Position numbers and translations under genes: made by a program
Assembly (NCBI GenBank): GCA_029448655.1
Contig: JACCLO010000004.1
Location: forward strand, 2,852,001-2,916,000
Origin: Wolfiporia cocos
Taxonomy: Eukaryota; Basidiomycota; Agaricomycetes; Polyporales; Phaeolaceae
Length of the DNA: 64,000 bases
Reading direction: 5' to 3'
Shown: piece after piece, positions 31,345-42,347 of the stretch
Position numbering within the stretch: the stretch's first letter is position 1
How the letters are laid out: every line of letters starts with the position of its first letter
Notes under the pieces: generated by a model
What the model was told of the DNA's origin: nothing
What the model saw: only the letters and a program-made list of their open reading frames with translations
The model's database searches: none

Positions 31345-34300
31345 ATGGTAGAGTTCACGGCATAATGTGCACTATGATAAGTGGCTGCACTAAAAAAATG
31401 ACAGCCTCCCGGGCAGCAGGAGTACGAAGTATGCCGCTGCTCGCAGTGCAGTCTTTCCATCGATGGGTACAAAATTCAAACAAGACAGACTGCATATCGT
31501 CATAAGAAAAAGGAAAAGGCAAATGCTCAATCCATAGGCAACGATGCTGTTCACACATCCGCCACAAGCTGCGCCACACCTGAACCTGTTCACAACAATT
31601 CTTCTCCTGCACCTAGCTTGCTCCTGGATAGCCTGTCTCATGATTTTCTTAACAGCTATGTGGGTCAGCCATCCTCAAGTGCATCAGCATCCTCTGCATC
31701 TGGGTCTGGCTCTATTCCCATACAAGAGGACATAAACTATGATTATGCGGACAACCCTGATACGTCTGTTCCTCGAGTAGACCATCTCCCTGCATCCAGT
31801 AAGCCCCATTTATTTTTATATACTAGTAGACGTCACAATAATATATAATAATGATGGCTTAGATGAATCATTGCATGGCGACTCTGATCTTCGCGAAGAT
31901 GATCTCCTAGTCCATTCTCCTCCAGCAGCTTCTCAGGAACAAAACTCTAATGCTGATATTAATGGCGAGCATCAAGATTACGAAGACGAAGGCAACGAAG
32001 AGGCGCATGAAGACGAGTTTCAGGGGGAAGATGAGAATGCCGACAAAAATCAAGACATTCACGAAGTAACTGAATCCTCAGAACCAGATCCCACTAGTCT
32101 TGCCCCCCGTGCATTTCTCGAAAGCTCTGCTGTTCGTCTAGCTTATTTCGAAAGTGTTCTGGGCAACGTGTTCGACAATATTACTGTGAAAGCATCAGAG
32201 CGAACACTTCGCTGTGGCTTGGCTATCATTGAAGAATGCGGTCTCCTTTCTGAGCTCACTCTGCCAGGACCTGCTAGATCTCTAGTCACTGCTAAACGTC
32301 GCTTGGGACTCTCAGTTGATGACTACTTCGAGCAAATCCCTATATGCACTGTCTGCTTCAAGTCATATACACAAGATGAGATCAATGCCCTTGCTTCTCC
32401 TCAATGTACTGCTCGACGCTGCAAGGGAGTTGTCTGGAAAATTAAGCGGACTGCATCTGGACTAGAGAAGCGCTATCCCACAAAAGTCCAGCCCTATGCT
32501 TCACTGATCAAAGCATTACGGCGGTTTCTAAAACGACCAGACTTTGTGAATAACCTGGTGGACCCACAGACGTACAGGAACCGCCGCACATTAGATGATC
32601 ATGAGCCGATGCATGACTTTCACGACTCTCCAACATACGGTTCACTTAATCTCAGTGCGAATCGCATTATTCACGAGGACGGTACATTGGAAGATTCCAT
32701 ATTACCCTCAGAGCGACAAAATACGCTCATTCACTGTGACGTTGGCTTCAGCTTTACAATCAATGTCGACTGGTATATTAAATATTATTAGCAGTGAATC
32801 AAGACTAAATCATTGTAGGTTCGGCATCACAGATAATCGACCACACTCAAGCGGTGGAGTATACATTACCATCAATAATCTCCATCGTGCTGTTCGATAT
32901 CTACAGCAGAATGTACATCTCTGTAGTGTAATCCCTGGTCCGAAGGAGCCAAGCCTGGAGCAGATGAACTATACTCTACAACCTCTGGTGGCTGAGTTAC
33001 ATATCCTACGGAAAGGTGACAATTTATTTTAATTCATCGCAATCCACTGACATGCGTGCAGGGATCATCATGTATATTTATGGTCGCTCAATACCCCCTC
33101 GCATCAAAGGAGGAATAGAGTTACATGTCAGTGACATACCGGCATCGCGCAAAGTCACGGGTTCAGCAGGCCACTCACATAAGCGGCACCCATGTGCGAT
33201 TTGCTACATCACTCTTGAGGAAATAAATTCCCCAGCTGGCTACGATATACAGAGTATATGTTTCTCCTTCTTGATAGAATTATGAGACTACTAATTATTT
33301 GTAAAAGACTTCCAGTTGAGAGACGACTGGGTACAGCTCCAGCATGCATATTGCTCGAAGGCAGCTACAACTGAAAAGGATCGCAAGGAGATATTGGACC
33401 GCACTGGGATGCGTTACTCAGTGCTCAACGAACTCCCTGGGTTCCTACCAATAAAATCAACCGCCATCGACTTCATGCATAACTTTTACTGTACGTCAAT
33501 TGCACTCTACAGAATCCAATTTTTTTTAAAAAATGCCACTCAGTGGGGATCGTAAAGGATGAATTCACCAATGTCATTAATGAAGGATATCTTCTTAACG
33601 CAGCTGGATGGCGACTACTTCAGAATACTGTCAATTCCATTGCCTGGCCATCATCCATTGGTCGCCTACCAAACAATGTAAGGCGTCCATACACTCACCT
33701 GTATTTGTTGCTCTGATTTATCATTTATGAAGCTCAGTGAAAATCACTCGCTACAAAAAGCTGATCAGTGGCGTAGATGGGCTAATATCCAGACAACTGT
33801 CCTCTGGGTGTGCTGGTGCGATCCACAAGATCGCATTCCGCATAAAGAACCAGCTGTTCCGGCCAACGCAAAGTCAAAGCCGACATTCAGACGATATCTC
33901 GACGAAATATATCGGTATATCACATTTCTCTCAGTTGCTGAGCGTATTCTAGCATGCAAATCAATATCTATGGACGACGTTAAACGAGGGCAACGGTATC
34001 TACAACTATACTGCCAGGGTCTCCTTGCACTTGGTGTGCATCTAGTATTGAACGAACATCTCTCAATGCATTACCAACTCATGTTTCAAAAATTCGGACC
34101 GGCTTACGGTTGGTGGCTTTTTGCCTTTGAGCGACTTAATGGAGATCAAGAAAAAGTCAACTTGAATGGACATGCCTCGGGAGTAATGGAGACTACACTT
34201 ATGCGAAACTGGATTGCGAAGCAACGCTTGTACGAGCTGGTAACTTTATGCAGCATTTTTCTTGCACTAGGCTCAGATAATAACTTACAATTCAACAGTT

Positions 34301-35206
34301 TGTATCGCTGCCGGATAATGCCACAGCTCGTGAGCGCAAGATTTTAAACGAGATCACTGCAAGTAAAGGTGTAGATCGTGGTACCCTGCGTGCACAATTT
34401 GCTGCATCATACACAGGTGATACTCCAGTCAGATATTTAATTCATACTAATGCACCTCTACAGACGGAGGCATATTACTGCCTAAGTGTCGGCCAAAGGA
34501 CTTCATTGACATCAGAACTCTAGATCCCCACCTATATCGTCTTATTCTCTTATATGCCCGTAATACCTGGCCAGATATCTCAATTGTCGACGACTTCACG
34601 ATCACTGCAGGAACTGTTCCACTAATCGGTAATCGCTCAGTAAAGCCAATCCCTGTGATCTACTGTGGTGGTTCTCGCTATGGTTCAGTCTTTGACCGTC
34701 GGACACAAAATGATTGCTACGCATGCATAGACTTTGACAATCCCAGCATACGACTCCCATGTAGGATCCTGTATCACCTTGAACTCCACATGAGTGGAAA
34801 GGAACCTGTCATATGCTCAGTAGTCGAGCGCATGATATCAGATGAATCGATTCCCTCATTTCCTTGGTCCATGTAGTGCGTTCATATTTTCTTTTTGCTA
34901 ATTCCGAACATCCTGACACTTTGAAATAGCTCTACAGACCTTGGGACCTACACAGTTTATCGTGATCGTTTCCAAGATGCCGAAGTTATTTCAAGTTCGC
35001 GTTTTGCTGCACCAGTAGCACTGATTCCTATTCAATCACATCGCGTTGGGCTTGATAAGCCACTCTGGGTTGTTCATTCCTTTGATCGGGTATAATGCCT
35101 TTTAAAACGTTGTGCCACATTTTATTTATTGACGGATCACCAGACTGGTACAGAACCTATAGACGAATGGGTAAACGAAGCAGTACAAGAACTAGGAAGC
35201 GACTAG
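31345..35206 (+). CDS. TNP2: Tnp2-like CACTA transposase
   Basis: About ten exons, all with GT-AG introns and no stop codon inside an exon. A possible start at 31345 (ATG, then a 62-nt intron) leads to PPGQQEYEVCRCSQCSLSID followed by a basic RHKKKEK, a small Cys cluster common at the head of basidiomycete CACTA transposases. Then an acidic region and IPICTVCFKSYTQDEINALA, PQCTARRC, CDVGFSFTINVDW|FGITDNR, GVYITINNLHRAVRYLQQNV, IPGPKEPSLEQMNYTLQPLV, SDIPASRKVTGSAGHSHKRH then PCAICY, LPIKSTAIDFMHNFY|LGIVKDE, HLVLNEHLSMHYQLMFQKFG then PAYGWWLFAFERLNGDQEKV. The C-terminal exon (34920-35090) reads YTVYRDRFQDAEV and IPIQSHRVGLDKPLWVVHSF. The blocks FTINVDW, VIPGPKEPSLEQ, DIPASRKVTG and YGWWLFAFERLNG are those of Pfam Transposase_21 (Tnp2). 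An alternative start is ATG-like 31618. Confidence 0.88.
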
Positions 35207-35236
35207 TGAAGCTTAAGCGGATCAAGAAATGAACAG

Positions 35237-36843
35237 TCAATTTCTCTCCAAAATAGTATCGATGTCCTCCCCTGCAAGTAGCTCCTCTAGCCGTGTTTTC
35301 GATTTCTCGACATCAGTGGAGCTGTGTACAGTACCACGAGGGCGCTTCACAGTGCTAGGTCCTGCTGCCGCCACACCACTCTGTCGCTTCCTCTTAGGAG
35401 CCGAGTTTTCCTCTGGGTCCTCTGTGTCGCCCCAGAGTATACCGCTGCGTGCCACCCTGCCCTTCGTAAACCAATGCGGATTCGCTTCAAGAGCACTGGA
35501 CTTGACCTGCCAGGCACGAATTCGATTTTCTAAGCGCTTTGCTGCCGGTGGCACCGCATTCTTGATTTCTGTACCACGAATACGCATGGTAGCAGCCTTC
35601 TCCTTGTCTGGATTGGGATCAGAAATAGCGTCAATCGCCTTGTACAACTCCGTCACCTATCCACAAGCATGGTCAGTAGTTAGAAACTCTTATCGGGTAT
35701 GTACTTGCAGTATCGCTGCGATAATCAGGTGCACGGCTGACCCACTGGTTCGCTGTCCTCCCAGGGACAGTATCGGGATCGTCTTCATCTTCTGACATGG
35801 CATTTAAGATAAATGCGGAATTGTACTTAGGGTCTGTATATTCTGACAAGGCCCGTTTCCGAATTCTAGCAGCTAACTTCTGTTTTATATGTCAGTCACT
35901 AAAATCTGTATCACTACGGAGTTTCATACATACCGACTTCACTCGCGAATTTATGGCTGACCTTGTACGACCTTTTGGTCTTGATGGAACCGGTACACCC
36001 TCATCCTCAACGCTCTCACCAATGTTCTGTGTTCGCTCCTGTCCTCCATCGCCAGTCTGCACAGCACTGCCTTCCTCTTCCTCTTCATCGTCATTATTTT
36101 GGTCGTCCTCCTCAGCGCCGGATTTTCCTGAAATGTGGAGTCGCCACTGGTAGGCCAGATAATTGAACTTAGCTTTCACACGATCCGCTAAATCGATATC
36201 ATGCACTTTTTCGAGTGCAGCCGCAGCGAGAGGAAATACCCGAGCCCCATTTGCACGTGTATATTCCACAATATAGCGGATATTTGCAGAGTTCGTGCGG
36301 AACGAGGCTGGTTTGTCCCAATGAAAGCGCAAGAGAGGCTGCCCTGTAGCGGGGTCCTTTGGCCAAAGTTCATGTTCGCGGGAGATCTGGTGAGGATATA
36401 ATGGTAGTGTCTTGGCCGTAAGTCCCTCGACACCTAACAGCTTCTGATAGACCTCGGTAACCAGTTTCTGTGCTTGGGTTTAGTGTGCTATCCCTTCTTA
36501 CCACTATTCAACGCACCTTGAAAGTCTGATCATTTACCGCTTCACGACTTATCTGCATCTGCTTCTCGCCCTCGTCTATGGCTTCTCCACCACCTGCTTC
36601 TTCATTTCCTGCCCCTTCTATCCTGTCCTCAGTTCCTTCGGCTACTCCCAGTACTTCCTCAATAAAGGCCAGCCTCTCCTTCAAGACCACATTCTCGTCC
36701 CTCAGTACCTGAATTTCTGCCTGTAGGACCTGTATGACCTGTTTGTAGCTCTGCTTATTTACTGTATTTTGCATATGTGTTTCTATCTGCTCGATCTTTT
36801 CAATTGCTGCATTTAGACGAGCAACGTGAGTAGAGGTAGCCAT
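35237..36843 (-). CDS. CACTA accessory gene A, function unknown
   Basis: Minus-strand gene of at least four exons, ending 30 nt from the transposase stop (convergent). ATG 36843 opens MATSTHVARLNAAIEKIEQI followed by a coiled coil (QVIQVLQAEIQVLRDENVVL). Later exons: LRFHWDKPASFRTNSANIRY, ADRVKAKFNYLAYQWRLHIS, an acidic tract with a run of Glu, PSRPKGRTRSAINSRVK, and a C-terminal part with KNAVPPAAKRLENRIRAWQV and a Lys/Arg-rich PKRKRQSG that could be a nuclear signal. No family recognised. Plant CACTA elements carry a DNA-binding TnpA that binds subterminal repeats; this protein could play that part, but no homology was tested. Confidence 0.65.
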
Positions 36844-37409
36844 TGTGGCCAGATGTAGGTAGGCAGCTAGTATGTATGTCTGTACGAATCCTTGATCATG
36901 AGGAGTTCGAAACCCTATTCCCAAAACTCAATCAGTGAACTCAATACCGATTGCCATTGGCCTAGATTAGGTATGGGATTGCAGTGTTTGCAATCAAATA
37001 TATCCTCTTTAAGCTTCGAATTCCGATATGTGGTTGATCCTCTGTAACATCCCTCCACCTGGGTCGGACAGCATCTATCTATGGACTATATCCAGACTTA
37101 ACGTGTAGCTGTGTAACTCACACCCATATGTGAGGGTGATTTTGCAGTCGGTAAAAGTTAAGAGTCCACATAGTTACAACAAAGACGAGGATGAGGATAC
37201 TAGATAGAGCCAGTCGATGGTGAAGTGGATGATGAATTTCTCAGTCGAGTTACAACAAAGATGAATACAAGGATACTAAATAGGTCCAGTCGATGGCAAT
37301 GTGAATGATGAATTGTATAGTCGACAAAAGTAAAGAGTCTGCATAGTTACAACAAAGACGAGGACGAGAATACTAAAATGCTGAGGGTACAACGATCACA
37401 ATCGATAGC
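36844..37409. other. Spacer inside the CACTA element
   Basis: Holds a minisatellite-like repeat (37146-37376) and no gene. A longer start for accessory gene A at 36924 (MGIGFRTPHD) cannot be excluded. Confidence 0.45.
37146..37376. repeat. Degenerate tandem repeat within the CACTA element
   Basis: Three imperfect copies of a unit of about 80-100 bp sharing GTTACAACAAAGAyGAr, rGATACTAAATAG, CCAGTCGATGG and GAATGATGAAT, with an AGTCG-(a)AAAAGT-AAGAGTC segment before copies one and three. Confidence 0.7.
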
Positions 37410-38166
37410 TCAATCGTACTTGCGAACAGCTCTAGCTTTATCCTCGCCAATAGAGAGCAGCATTTCAAGTGCTCCCTGGGTATCCGTAAAGCTCGACGCA
37501 AGTGAATCTTGCAAGGGAGTAGGCTCGCGCGCTCTGTGCTTCAAGGATTGGCTCGTCTTCTTCAATGGTCCTTGGTGCCCGAGCCGCTTGGCAGAGACTT
37601 TCATTTGTGTCTCAAATCCTGATGGTGCCATCAGAGGATCATCGTAGTTGGTAGGTGGTTGTCGACGCAGAGTGGATGATGTGCCTGGTAAGCGTTCATC
37701 TGACTTGGGCTTCTCCAAGCCATCAGGAAGGTCATGGCTAAGGAGCAATATGCCTCAGATGTACCTATGCTAATGTAGCTACTTACAATAGGAAAAACCC
37801 AGAAGAGATCTCAACTGAAGAATTGGGGTTATAGGTTTCATTGACTCTCTTCAGCATGGCTTGTGCCGAGACCAGGTTCCGAGCAGCTGCACTATAAGGG
37901 ACCTGAAGTACATTTTTCTCTGTGTTTGCAGGCAAATCATCAAGCAGCCCCAGTGCCAGATTAACAGAAAGAAGAGCAGTATTTATGAGATAATCTGAGA
38001 GCTTATGCAAGTCGCCACGGGTGAGAGAGACTGAGCGGACCGGCTGGCTTGGTACAGGCAGGTCGAATAGTGCTCTGCGGAGAAGCTTCACATTTGCTGA
38101 GAAATTGGCAAGGTCGTTTCGGATTAACTGAGCCTGACTAGTGTCCTCCTGCAGTGTAGAAGACAT
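37410..38166 (-). CDS. CACTA accessory gene B, function unknown
   Basis: ATG 38166 opens MSSTLQEDTSQAQLIRNDLA followed by helical leucine-rich sequence (NVKLLRRALFDLP, LTRGDLHKLSDYLINTALLS, VNLALGLLDDLPANTE). An intron around 37749-37782 leads to SHDLPDGLEKPKSDERLPGT, GFETQMKVSAKRLGHQGPLK and DTQGALEMLLSIGEDKARAV, ending at 37410. About 230 residues, no family recognised. Divergent from accessory gene C across 1.1 kb. Confidence 0.55.
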
Positions 38167-39310
38167 TGTGGATGATTAATATATCGATGCCTCGGTGAAA
38201 ACGCTCAAGGTTCAAGGTGGCTTCGTGATCACGTGATAGAGCCAAATCCGGAAGTGGAACTGTGGCAACTCTACTCTAAATGTCGATTCATGCTACCGGC
38301 TGCCTGCTAACTCACCCCGGGGGCTCAACCTTGGCTTTAAATGAGTATATGAACGTCACATAATTGTATATATGGTCACTAGATGAGCCACTTAAAGGTC
38401 ATCTGCAATTATAATATATATTTGTTACAAATGGTCTCCATTCTTGCTCTAACCGCCTAAACTGATTCCATCTAAGATGATAAAAGCCGTATCATGGCTC
38501 ATTATTGCACCAAGATATGTTTTTGGAAGTCTATGAGACTTTACACTATTGTCTATGACTTCACAGCTCATGTAGCTCGCCATAGTCGACTTCTCCTTAT
38601 GTTCAAAATGATATACTCATGGAAGGCTAATATCCACAATTATACAAATGACACTCGTCAGTATTGAGCTCAAGTATCTTAGATATATGCCTAAATATTC
38701 TGAGGATTTAATATGTTTTTAATCCTCAGTAATGACCATGGCATTCTAGTGATGCATGAAATGTACATGCTTATGTCGATGAGTATAGAAATTCATAAAG
38801 GCGAAATCGATGGGCGCTATTACAATATGATATTTTACTACATGTAAATAGTCATTATATATAACATGAAGAAGTATAGATGTGGCGATCTTGAAATACA
38901 AGTGAAATAGGAAGGTATGTTGGTCTGAGTACTGACTTGTCCATGTTGTTGTAGTCATTGACCGTGATATAGCGCACATTATACCCTTAAGTGAGCGGAA
39001 TACTATAGACAGGAACCTATATACTACATGACATGAGATTCAGAATTTATGAGTTAGTGTAGCTGTACCTATAGCTCACAGCAGGCAGAGGATGTCCAAA
39101 AGAGCGTCAGCCACAGCAGCCACCGAGACGAAGGTTTAAGGTTTCGGTGTTTTAATGTAGCATTAAGGTTCTGGCGGTCACGTTCTTGCCTCTTGTGGCA
39201 AGGCTCTTCTGCATATGGCAACTGGTGGCGCCTCTTTCACTCTGTACGGATTTCATTCCTCTAATTCATTTCCTCTTTGATTTTTCATCTTCTCCATTGT
39301 CAGACCACCC
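38167..39310. other. AT-rich divergent spacer inside the CACTA element
   Basis: 1.1 kb between two divergently transcribed accessory genes, rich in TATATA/ATATAT steps. No ORF of note; probably promoter sequence for both. Confidence 0.5.
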
Positions 39311-41482
39311 ATGGAATCTAATACACCTCTCCAAAATACTACAAACGAAGTCAGTCTTGCTTCTTGCTCATGCTTTCCAGTTGATCATGATACCACATGG
39401 ATCGGCACTCTCAATACTCTTTATCAGTATGCTCCAACTCTTGATATTTTAGGTCCGAACTCACCGCATATACATAGGCATTCGGAGATGCATGAATCAA
39501 TCTGCATGGTAAGCCATAGATATTTGAATATGGAATCTCACTCATCTTTATTTGCACCTAAAGCGAGCCATCTCTGAGGCGGATCATATTGCTTTGATCC
39601 GCCTCGGAAATAGTGCATATATCGCACTGTTCCGAGAGAATGAGAAATTGAAAGATGAGATACAGGCTCTTCGGTGGGTGTATGCATAGTTTACCCAATT
39701 GAAGTAACCGTCAAACACATTTCAGACAAAGTCTGAGCTCGTGCCCGCCATCCGGTGAACAAGCTCCCATAGAATCCTGCACTAAGTAAGTACTGTGTGT
39801 ATCATATTCGAATTTTGTGATGACGCGCACACAGAGGCACTATGTCTTACAATCCATCACCACCTGCTACTGAGGGCGATAGAGATATTGCATTTTGGTC
39901 GCGTGCCAACTGGCGTATGCGCGAGAAGACAGGTGTTTTAGACGGCATCAAGTGGCCGTTCTTAGTTGATGAGGCAGGCGCTGTGTTGCCAAAGGCTCAG
40001 CAGTCGGATGTGTCAGAGGCGATGCAGCGAGTATTTGGGAAGCTGTTAGACATGCAGATCGCGCCATCTACCTGGGGTGCTGCTTCGCCTCAAGCACGCA
40101 AAGTTCTTGAGATGGAGATTGAGTCCAAATTCCCATTACTTCGGCTTTGCGCTAACCACTGGAAAGCTCACAAGATTGCGACTGACTTGTATCCGGGCTG
40201 GAAACAGTATCGGAAAGAACAAATTGCGACTCAATCAATCCACCACATACCAACGCCACAGACTTCTCAGATGACTGTGGCTTCGACTTCGATTGTGGCT
40301 TCGACTTCGATTGTGGCAGAAGCATCTCCTCCCCTTATTTCGTCATCAGCTTCTCCGATAATCCCTTCTCCGAGTGCACTCGAAGCTTCATTTCAGTCTT
40401 CAGAGCCATCTGCAATTGTTTCATCTTCGCAACCAGCTTCAACAGCAGGCTTACATGCACCACCACTGTCTTCTTCCGAGCCCTGGGTCACTACGCCTTC
40501 TGTAGCTTCGGTTTCTACACTGCAGGAACCCATGACTGTATCTGCTCCCATTACCCCTGCTTCATTGACTACTTCCACTGTCGAAGTTTCTGCTGTCCTG
40601 GAATCTCCACTTGACTCTGCTTCTATTGTGGTCTCTAGTCGACACTTGAGCTCCTCTGACAAGATCAGCACATCGTCAATGACTCCGACGGTGCGGCAGA
40701 TAGCGATTACGCAGCAAACATATCATCTGAACTAAATGTCCGGTCATATTTCGTAGGTCAGCAGTGCACAGAAGCGGCCTGCGGAGGAAGTGCACGTCGA
40801 GGATTCCCTACCCAAGCGTGTTAGAACGTAAGTGCAGTGCACATACAACGGTAGCATGTTATGGGCTAACTAAAGTTCAGTACAGATGAAGTGGATTCAA
40901 TCGAGCCGCCGTCTCCTGTGACTCCACGTACGTCCTATATATGCCCTTCAATGGTTTAATCCCTCTGACTCCTCGCATTTGAGCTGCTATAGGTCCTGTT
41001 AACTTGCCTAATGAATCAGAGACCTCTACGATTGCGGCCACTACGGATCAAGTCGATTTACCCAGCATTGCGGAAATCATAGCAGGAATCAATGCTAACA
41101 CTCTGAAGCGTTCACGCCCTTACAAGCCAGGGTCTGCGCCGACTGCTGAGTAGGTCCGGTGCGCTCGTATGTCTAATCTTGACTGAGTGCAATCGTTTGT
41201 AGAAATTTATATGGGATAGAATGGGTCGCTCAACATCCAGGAGCAAAGACTTGTGTATACAAGAGGTACTGGGCACTGTTGCCTGAGCATTTGAAGAAGG
41301 TGAGTATTTACTATTTTCGTGTCCGTCGTCTATTGATACATGTTCTACATATGAAGCCGTACATTGATCGGGCAGAGCAAATGGTGCGTGTGGTCATTCT
41401 CCATTGTGGTACATCATAGCTGAATAGCCCATATGTACAGCATACGAGTAACGAGATCATCTGCCGTGTTCAGCACAATTAG
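39311..41482 (+). CDS. CACTA accessory gene C, function unknown
   Basis: About eight or nine exons with GT-AG introns in one frame. MESNTPLQNTTNEVSLASCS..., joined to RAISEADHIALIRLGNSAYI then ALFRENEKLKDEIQALR (coiled coil). Next GDRDIAFWSRANWRMREKTG then VLDGIKWPFLVDEAGAVLPK, a conserved-looking globular block, FPLLRLCANHWKAHKIATDL, then about 150 residues of Ser/Thr/Pro-rich linker with a short internal duplication VASTSIVASTSIVA. Small 3' exons read SAQKRPAEEVHVEDSLPKRV, GINANTLKRSRPYKPGS, NLYGIEWVAQHPGAKTCVYK then RYWALLPEHLKK, YIDRAEQM and HTSNEIICRVQHN before TAG. Function unknown; the NHWKAHKIAT and GWKQYRKEQ helices could bind DNA but this is a guess. Confidence 0.65.
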
Positions 41483-41936
41483 CAGTGGGAGGTGCAGGAA
41501 CGACGGCATTTTTGGGGTCTCTTTTTCAGCATTATTTTTATTGATGCGACCGCACACATGATGAGTCGGAAAAATATGATATTATGTTTCGTGACGCAGA
41601 GCTCAAATACGAACGCTGATTTTCAATTATGCTTTGTGATGCCTCGAATGAGGCTTGATGATATCGCATTATATGTTGCTATATTTCTCATGAGATGATA
41701 TGAGGTTGCAGGCTTACAGGGACCATGAGACGGAAATATCAAACATTATATTGCATGATGCGCCATTATGTAGGGAGCATATAATGACATCTCATTTTTT
41801 CTATACATACCTCATCAACGATCATGAGGCCAGCCACTAGCTCTCAGTGCCACATATGGTGATAGTACTATTACGTAACACACCTTTCCGGGACTTGTCT
41901 GCTCTATAGCCTAGTCGGCAGCCTAGGTTCTGGACC
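41483..41936. other. Right flank inside the CACTA element
   Basis: AT-rich, with a weak internal symmetry of ATATGA / TCATAT steps near 41690-41760. No gene. Confidence 0.4.
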
Positions 41937-42094
41937 CTCAGAATCCTCTCAGAACCCCACCCGAAACCTGCCCGAAACACGTCAGAATCTCTATCATTCT
42001 GGCAAGATTCTGGGGACCCAGATTTTTCCCAGAATTCATTCAGAATCCACTCAGAATCCATCGATTCTGACGAGATTCTGGGCGCCAGAGAATC
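41937..42094. repeat. Right subterminal repeat array
   Basis: At least ten copies or near-copies of CAGAATC / GATTCTG in both orientations, the same words as in the left array. GATTCTGACGAGATTCT (42063-42079) also occurs, one base changed, in the left array near 30870. Confidence 0.85.
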
Positions 42095-42100
42095 GCCCAT

Positions 42101-42111
42101 TTCACGCAGTG
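42101..42111 (-). repeat. Right terminal inverted repeat of CACTA element
   Basis: TTCACGCAGTG, exact reverse complement of the left terminus; followed by TAC. Confidence 0.92.
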
Positions 42112-42114
42112 TAC
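42112..42114. other. Target-site duplication TAC, right copy
   Basis: Matches 30803-30805. Confidence 0.85.
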
Positions 42115-42347
42115 TTGAAGACGACGTAAGGAGTGGGATGACGAAAGAAGCCAAGATCGATATTTACTAAGCGCGTGTCATAAAGTTGTGATGTGATCGA
42201 TCGGCACTGTGGATCTCGCATAATATTAGTGGAAAACCAATCGATCTTTCGTATTTCATCCATTCAAAGGAGCGGTCCTTTCGTCAAAGTCCGCTACTTA
42301 AGACCCGTCTTAGGACATGCTTTCAACTTGACGGTCGATGTAGTGCA

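Larger units (their letters stand above)
30806..42111. mobile_element. Complete 11.3-kb CACTA (CMC/EnSpm) DNA transposon
   Basis: Bounded by perfect 11-bp terminal inverted repeats CACTGCGTGAA / TTCACGCAGTG, with weaker matching continuing some 15 bp inward, and flanked by a TAC 3-bp duplication. Inside are subterminal arrays of CAGAATC/GATTCTG steps at both ends, a Tnp2-type transposase (+), two minus-strand genes and one plus-strand gene of unknown function. The interior is visibly AT-richer than the host genes. Exact ends and open reading frames point to a recent, possibly autonomous insertion. The superfamily call rests on the CACT termini, 3-bp duplication, subterminal repeats and transposase type. 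Confidence 0.9.

Noticed and set aside
37060..37400. Possible CRISPR-like array
   Set aside because: Repeats are long, diverged and eukaryotic minisatellite-like, not short repeats with unique spacers.
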